This document shows, piece after piece, positions 8,516 through 10,455 of a DNA stretch of 10,455 nucleotides; within the stretch, counting starts at the first letter, position 1, and each line of letters opens with the position of its first letter. The notes beneath the pieces are model-generated. The model saw nothing but the letters and a program-made list of their open reading frames with translations, was not told where the DNA came from and searched no databases. Position numbers and translations under genes: made by a program. This DNA is from Euperipatoides rowelli (Eukaryota; Onychophora; Udeonychophora; Euonychophora; Peripatopsidae), in the NCBI GenBank assembly GCA_003024985.2, contig PXIH01S0000815.1; one strand, written 5' to 3'.

Positions 8516-8577
8516 GTGTGTGTGTGTGTGGGGGGGGGGGNNNTCTCCCTGTGGGATTAGGGCAAATCCCCCCCCCC
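8516..8577. repeat. (GT)n, poly-G, NNN gap, then poly-C
   Basis: A (GT)n run (8516-8530) leads into eleven G (8530-8540), a three-base N gap (8541-8543) and, 24 bases later, ten C (8568-8577). The G and C runs can pair, which likely explains the sequencing or assembly gap. Confidence 0.9.
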
Positions 8578-9004
8578 AAAAAACAAAACAAAATTGATCC
8601 AAGTTAACATCGAAATATGTAATGACAATAGGATACAATTTACTATCACTCTTATTTCTGGCATCAGTCCCCACAGAAAAAGGTCCATTTTTTACATGCC
8701 TTTATCTAAATATAGTGAATCATTTATTTCTGAGCAAAACCATGTTGTATTTTCAGTATAGTCTAAAACTACATATTCATTTTTCTCATAAAATGCAAAT
8801 ATTTACATGCTTTAAATATGAAAAAAAGGAGTACATGCCTTTATAATGGATTAAAAATAATCAAAAGACAATTCCTTCATGCTGCAATGTCATGTTTTTG
8901 TCCTTCTACATGCATATTTCTGTACTTCAGGTGAATTTGGAAACATAACACGTATAGACATAACACATGAACAAAAGTGAAAAATATACTAAAAAAATTG
9001 AGTT

Positions 9005-9066
9005 TGGGGGAAAGCCCGCAGCAAAGTCCAGGGGCAAACCCTGGTGAAGGGGGAGAATTCACCCCC
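9005..9066. repeat. GC-rich patch with internal dyads, likely fragment of a dispersed repeat
   Basis: A GC-rich stretch in AT-rich DNA. It contains CCAGGGG..ACCCTGG (9029-9044) and GGGGG-AGAATTCA-CCCCC (9049-9066). The minus-strand reading frame across it is open but has no family signature. I read it as a repeat fragment rather than a gene. Confidence 0.4.
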
Positions 9067-9122
9067 ATTAATTTTTTTATGTAATTCTATTCTTTTCCCA
9101 CTAACCTCTACACCCGTGCTCA

Positions 9123-9178
9123 ATATTTACAGTATATTACACAGTGTAATATACTAAATTACTTAATACTGTAAATAT
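9123..9178. repeat. Nested palindromes (perfect 12-bp hairpin plus 13-bp outer inverted repeat)
   Basis: AGTATATTACAC (9131-9142) and GTGTAATATACT (9144-9155) are exact reverse complements around one A. ATATTTACAGTAT (9123-9135) is the exact reverse complement of ATACTGTAAATAT (9166-9178). The two structures share bases 9131-9135, so they are mutually exclusive cruciform or RNA hairpin forms. Confidence 0.85.
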
Positions 9179-9537
9179 AAAGCACAGGTTTGGAGATTCA
9201 GATAAGACACCACATTCACCCATTTATGTAGGCTGCATTAACATGAAAATATAATTTTTATTTTAAAAATAACCCAATAGTGTTTTATGTTTATTATTTA
9301 GTACTTGAAATATTCATTAAAAATAAACATTTTGTGCAATATTTTAGAAAGATTAGTAAATTATAAAATACTCACAAATAAGTAGATACCATTAATTTAT
9401 TAAATTCAAAACTCCAAGTAAAAATAAAATAATGTTGCTTTATTTACAATCCCTTTAATTATAAGTTTTAGATTAGTAATAAATGAGTCTGACATATTTG
9501 TTAAAATTCAGCACAAGTAAAACCTTTTATTGGTCAG

Positions 9538-9605
9538 CTATACCTTTAATGGAATCCATTAATAGCTTATTTTGGTCCACTGGCATTTACGAGAAAGGAA
9601 TCGAA
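9538..9605 (+). CDS. Candidate internal exon joined to 9883-10041 (weak)
   Basis: A pyrimidine-containing acceptor (CCTTTTATTGGTCAG, ending at 9537) precedes 68 nt read as two bases plus 22 codons: IPLMESINSLFWSTGIYEKG then IE. A GTTAAG donor starts at 9606. The exon would end in phase 0, matching the phase-0 start at 9883 across a 277-nt intron. GC content is raised over this stretch and the peptide looks protein-like, but the donor is weak and no earlier exon was found. It may be chance. Confidence 0.28.
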
Positions 9606-9882
9606 GTTAAGAGATGAATGTAAAATATATCAGATGTTTATTCTATTAGCTTAAAACACAGAATCTATATTTTTCAATAAAAAAATTTGTGAATGACATT
9701 TAAGTCCCATTACAATGGCTAACTGGGAATTCTATGCTTAATCCACAGCCAATAATTAGTTTTAAAACTTTTAATTTAATTTTAAAAAGTGAAAATTACT
9801 TTTGTAAATTAACTAAAATGCTAACTTCAAATTTATTAAAATTTGTACTATTATTACATTAAATCGTATTTTTGTATTTCAG

Positions 9883-10041
9883 TTTGAAATTCGGATGAAA
9901 TACAAAAAAATTGGAACACTTGGCAGCTATGCCTTGAACACAAGCGACATTGAATTGGACAACATTGTATATATGGACTCCAATGTTGGGGTTGTAAGAA
10001 GCAATCAGTATGATATACTGAGTGCATATACAAGAACATAG
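9883..10041 (+). CDS. Probable terminal coding exon of an unrecognised plus-strand gene
   Basis: A strong acceptor (TTTTTGTATTTCAG, ending at 9882) is followed by 52 codons and a TAG at 10039-10041. An ATTAAA polyadenylation-like signal at 10066-10071 comes 25 nt later. The peptide begins FEIRMKYKKIGTLGSYAL, continues NTSDIELDNIVYMDSNVGVV and ends YDILSAYTRT. Residue use is balanced and unlike chance translations of the AT-rich surroundings, and GC content rises over exactly this stretch. The antisense frame is also open for about 60 codons, but it is Cys/Phe-rich and shows no family signature, so I treat it as a shadow. I do not recognise the protein. If real, the gene overlaps the KIF21 intron on the opposite strand, or it is a retrocopy or transposon gene fragment. 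The upstream exon is uncertain; 9538-9605 is the best candidate. Confidence 0.5.
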   Translation, partial: FEIRMKYKKIGTLGSYALNTSDIELDNIVYMDSNVGVVRSNQYDILSAYTRT

Positions 10042-10065
10042 AATTTTGATAAATTGATAATGAAT

Positions 10066-10071
10066 ATTAAA
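10066..10071 (+). promoter_or_regulatory. ATTAAA polyadenylation-like signal
   Basis: ATTAAA is the commonest variant of the AATAAA signal. It lies 25 nt after the stop of the candidate terminal exon at 9883-10041. In such AT-rich DNA the hexamer occurs often, so it is only weak support. Confidence 0.3.
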
Positions 10072-10227
10072 CCCATTTAATTGGAAAATTTATGAAAATT
10101 TGATATTGAAAATTATAGCTTTTTTACTTATTGCCTCTCAAGTATATAATGAAATTTGTCCAAATTTTATTTGATTTTTTCTAAATGCATCGCACATTTT
10201 TAGTCTACCAAACATTTTTTAGATAAG

Positions 10228-10259
10228 AGTAGCTATTATATGTACTGTATATAGCTACT
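10228..10259. repeat. 9-bp inverted repeat
   Basis: AGTAGCTAT (10228-10236) and ATAGCTACT (10251-10259) are exact complements with a 14-nt loop. A TAGCTAxTATATGTA unit also appears twice in direct orientation over the same span. Confidence 0.75.
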
Positions 10260-10296
10260 ATATGTATGATTGAAAATTAGTGACTATGTATTATTA

Positions 10297-10455
10297 AGTG
10301 ATGGGTAAGTTAATGAAATTCCTTAACTGAGTTAAGTCACATTGCTTGAAAAAGTTAACTGAGTTAAGTTAAAAGTTGACTTGATTAAAAATTAAATGAG
10401 TTAAGCTAAAACCATTAACTAAGTTAAGTTAAATTTAAAAATTAACTCAGTTAAC
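10297..10455. repeat. Cluster of GTTAACTGAGTTAAG-like repeats, possible DNA-transposon end
   Basis: Near-copies of one unit occur at 10323 (TTAACTGAGTTAAGT), 10354 (GTTAACTGAGTTAAGTTAA), 10391 (ATTAAATGAGTTAAG) and 10414 (ATTAACTAAGTTAAGTTAA), with an inverted copy at 10441 (ATTAACTCAGTTAAC). A diverged GTTGACTTGATTAAA sits at 10375. The cluster starts just after AGTGATGGGTAAG (10298-10310), which resembles the CAGTGxTGGG-type termini of many hAT-like elements with subterminal repeats of this style. The window ends inside the cluster, so neither the element nor its other end can be seen. Confidence 0.55.

Larger units (their letters stand above)
8404..10455 (-). other. KIF21 upstream intron (partial)
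   Basis: Upstream, in minus-strand transcription order, of the linker exon acceptor at 8404. At least 2052 nt without a KIF21 exon that I can recognise; linker exons are poorly conserved, so one could be missed. It contains a three-N assembly gap flanked by poly-G and poly-C (8530-8577), a GC-rich patch (9005-9066), a double palindrome (9123-9178), candidate plus-strand exons of an unrecognised gene (9538-9605, 9883-10041) and a repeat cluster at the right edge (10297-10455). Confidence 0.55.

Noticed and set aside
8622-8846. 74-codon plus-strand open frame
   Set aside because: Leu/Phe/Ile/Lys-rich chance translation without domain or splice signals.
8877-9068. Minus-strand open frame crossing the GC-rich patch
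   Set aside because: The Pro/Gly section comes from a dyad-rich GC patch and the rest is low-complexity; more consistent with a repeat.
9854-10039. 61-codon minus-strand open frame
   Set aside because: Antisense shadow of the better-supported plus-strand exon at 9883-10041; it runs through the splice acceptor of that exon and is Cys/Phe/Gln-rich without a motif.
1-10455. CRISPR array, tRNA, rRNA or bacterial-type operon
   Set aside because: No regularly spaced direct repeats, no cloverleaf with proper boxes, no ribosomal RNA core motifs; introns show a nuclear eukaryotic genome.

Overview
The window is invertebrate nuclear DNA. It is AT-rich (roughly 70 percent A+T by eye), full of homopolymer runs and microsatellites, and has introns with canonical GT..AG borders. 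I found no bacterial operon, tRNA or rRNA, and no CRISPR. A decapod crustacean or another arthropod fits the AT-rich introns, the retroelement type and the frequent TACAGTA/TACTGTA motif, but this assignment is only a guess.

Main gene, minus strand: three consecutive internal exons of a kinesin-4 family protein of the KIF21A/KIF21B type. In transcript order they are 8403-8140 (Pro/Ser-rich linker), 8029-7887 (end of linker plus first WD40 blade) and 4754-4571 (end of blade 1, blade 2 and the start of the next segment). Phases join exactly (2, then 1, then 2), so the three exons give one uninterrupted reading frame of about 196 residues. The motor, the coiled coil and the remaining WD40 blades lie outside the window or were not recognised. 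Introns are 110 nt (8139-8030), 3132 nt (7886-4755), at least 2052 nt upstream and at least 4570 nt downstream.

Inside the 3.1-kb intron, antisense to KIF21, sits a decayed non-LTR retrotransposon at about 5430-7080. Its plus strand is strikingly purine-rich. Read across several frameshifts, it encodes a PHD zinc finger, a coiled coil, an acidic linker and an SGNH-esterase domain. This is the ORF1 architecture described for CR1-like LINEs. The esterase is followed directly by the C-terminal end of an AP-type endonuclease (ORF2), so an internal deletion seems to have fused ORF1 to ORF2. Reverse transcriptase is absent.

On the plus strand near the right end, 9883-10041 looks like a terminal coding exon: strong acceptor, 52 codons of balanced composition, stop, then ATTAAA. 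A weaker candidate exon at 9538-9605 precedes it in compatible phase. I do not recognise the protein. It would be a gene nested in, or overlapping, the KIF21 intron on the opposite strand. The last 150 bases hold a cluster of GTTAACTGAGTTAAG-type repeats that resembles a DNA-transposon end.

The left 4.5 kb is read as intron with decayed repeats, among them a distinct block at about 2010-2880. I saw no further KIF21 exon there.
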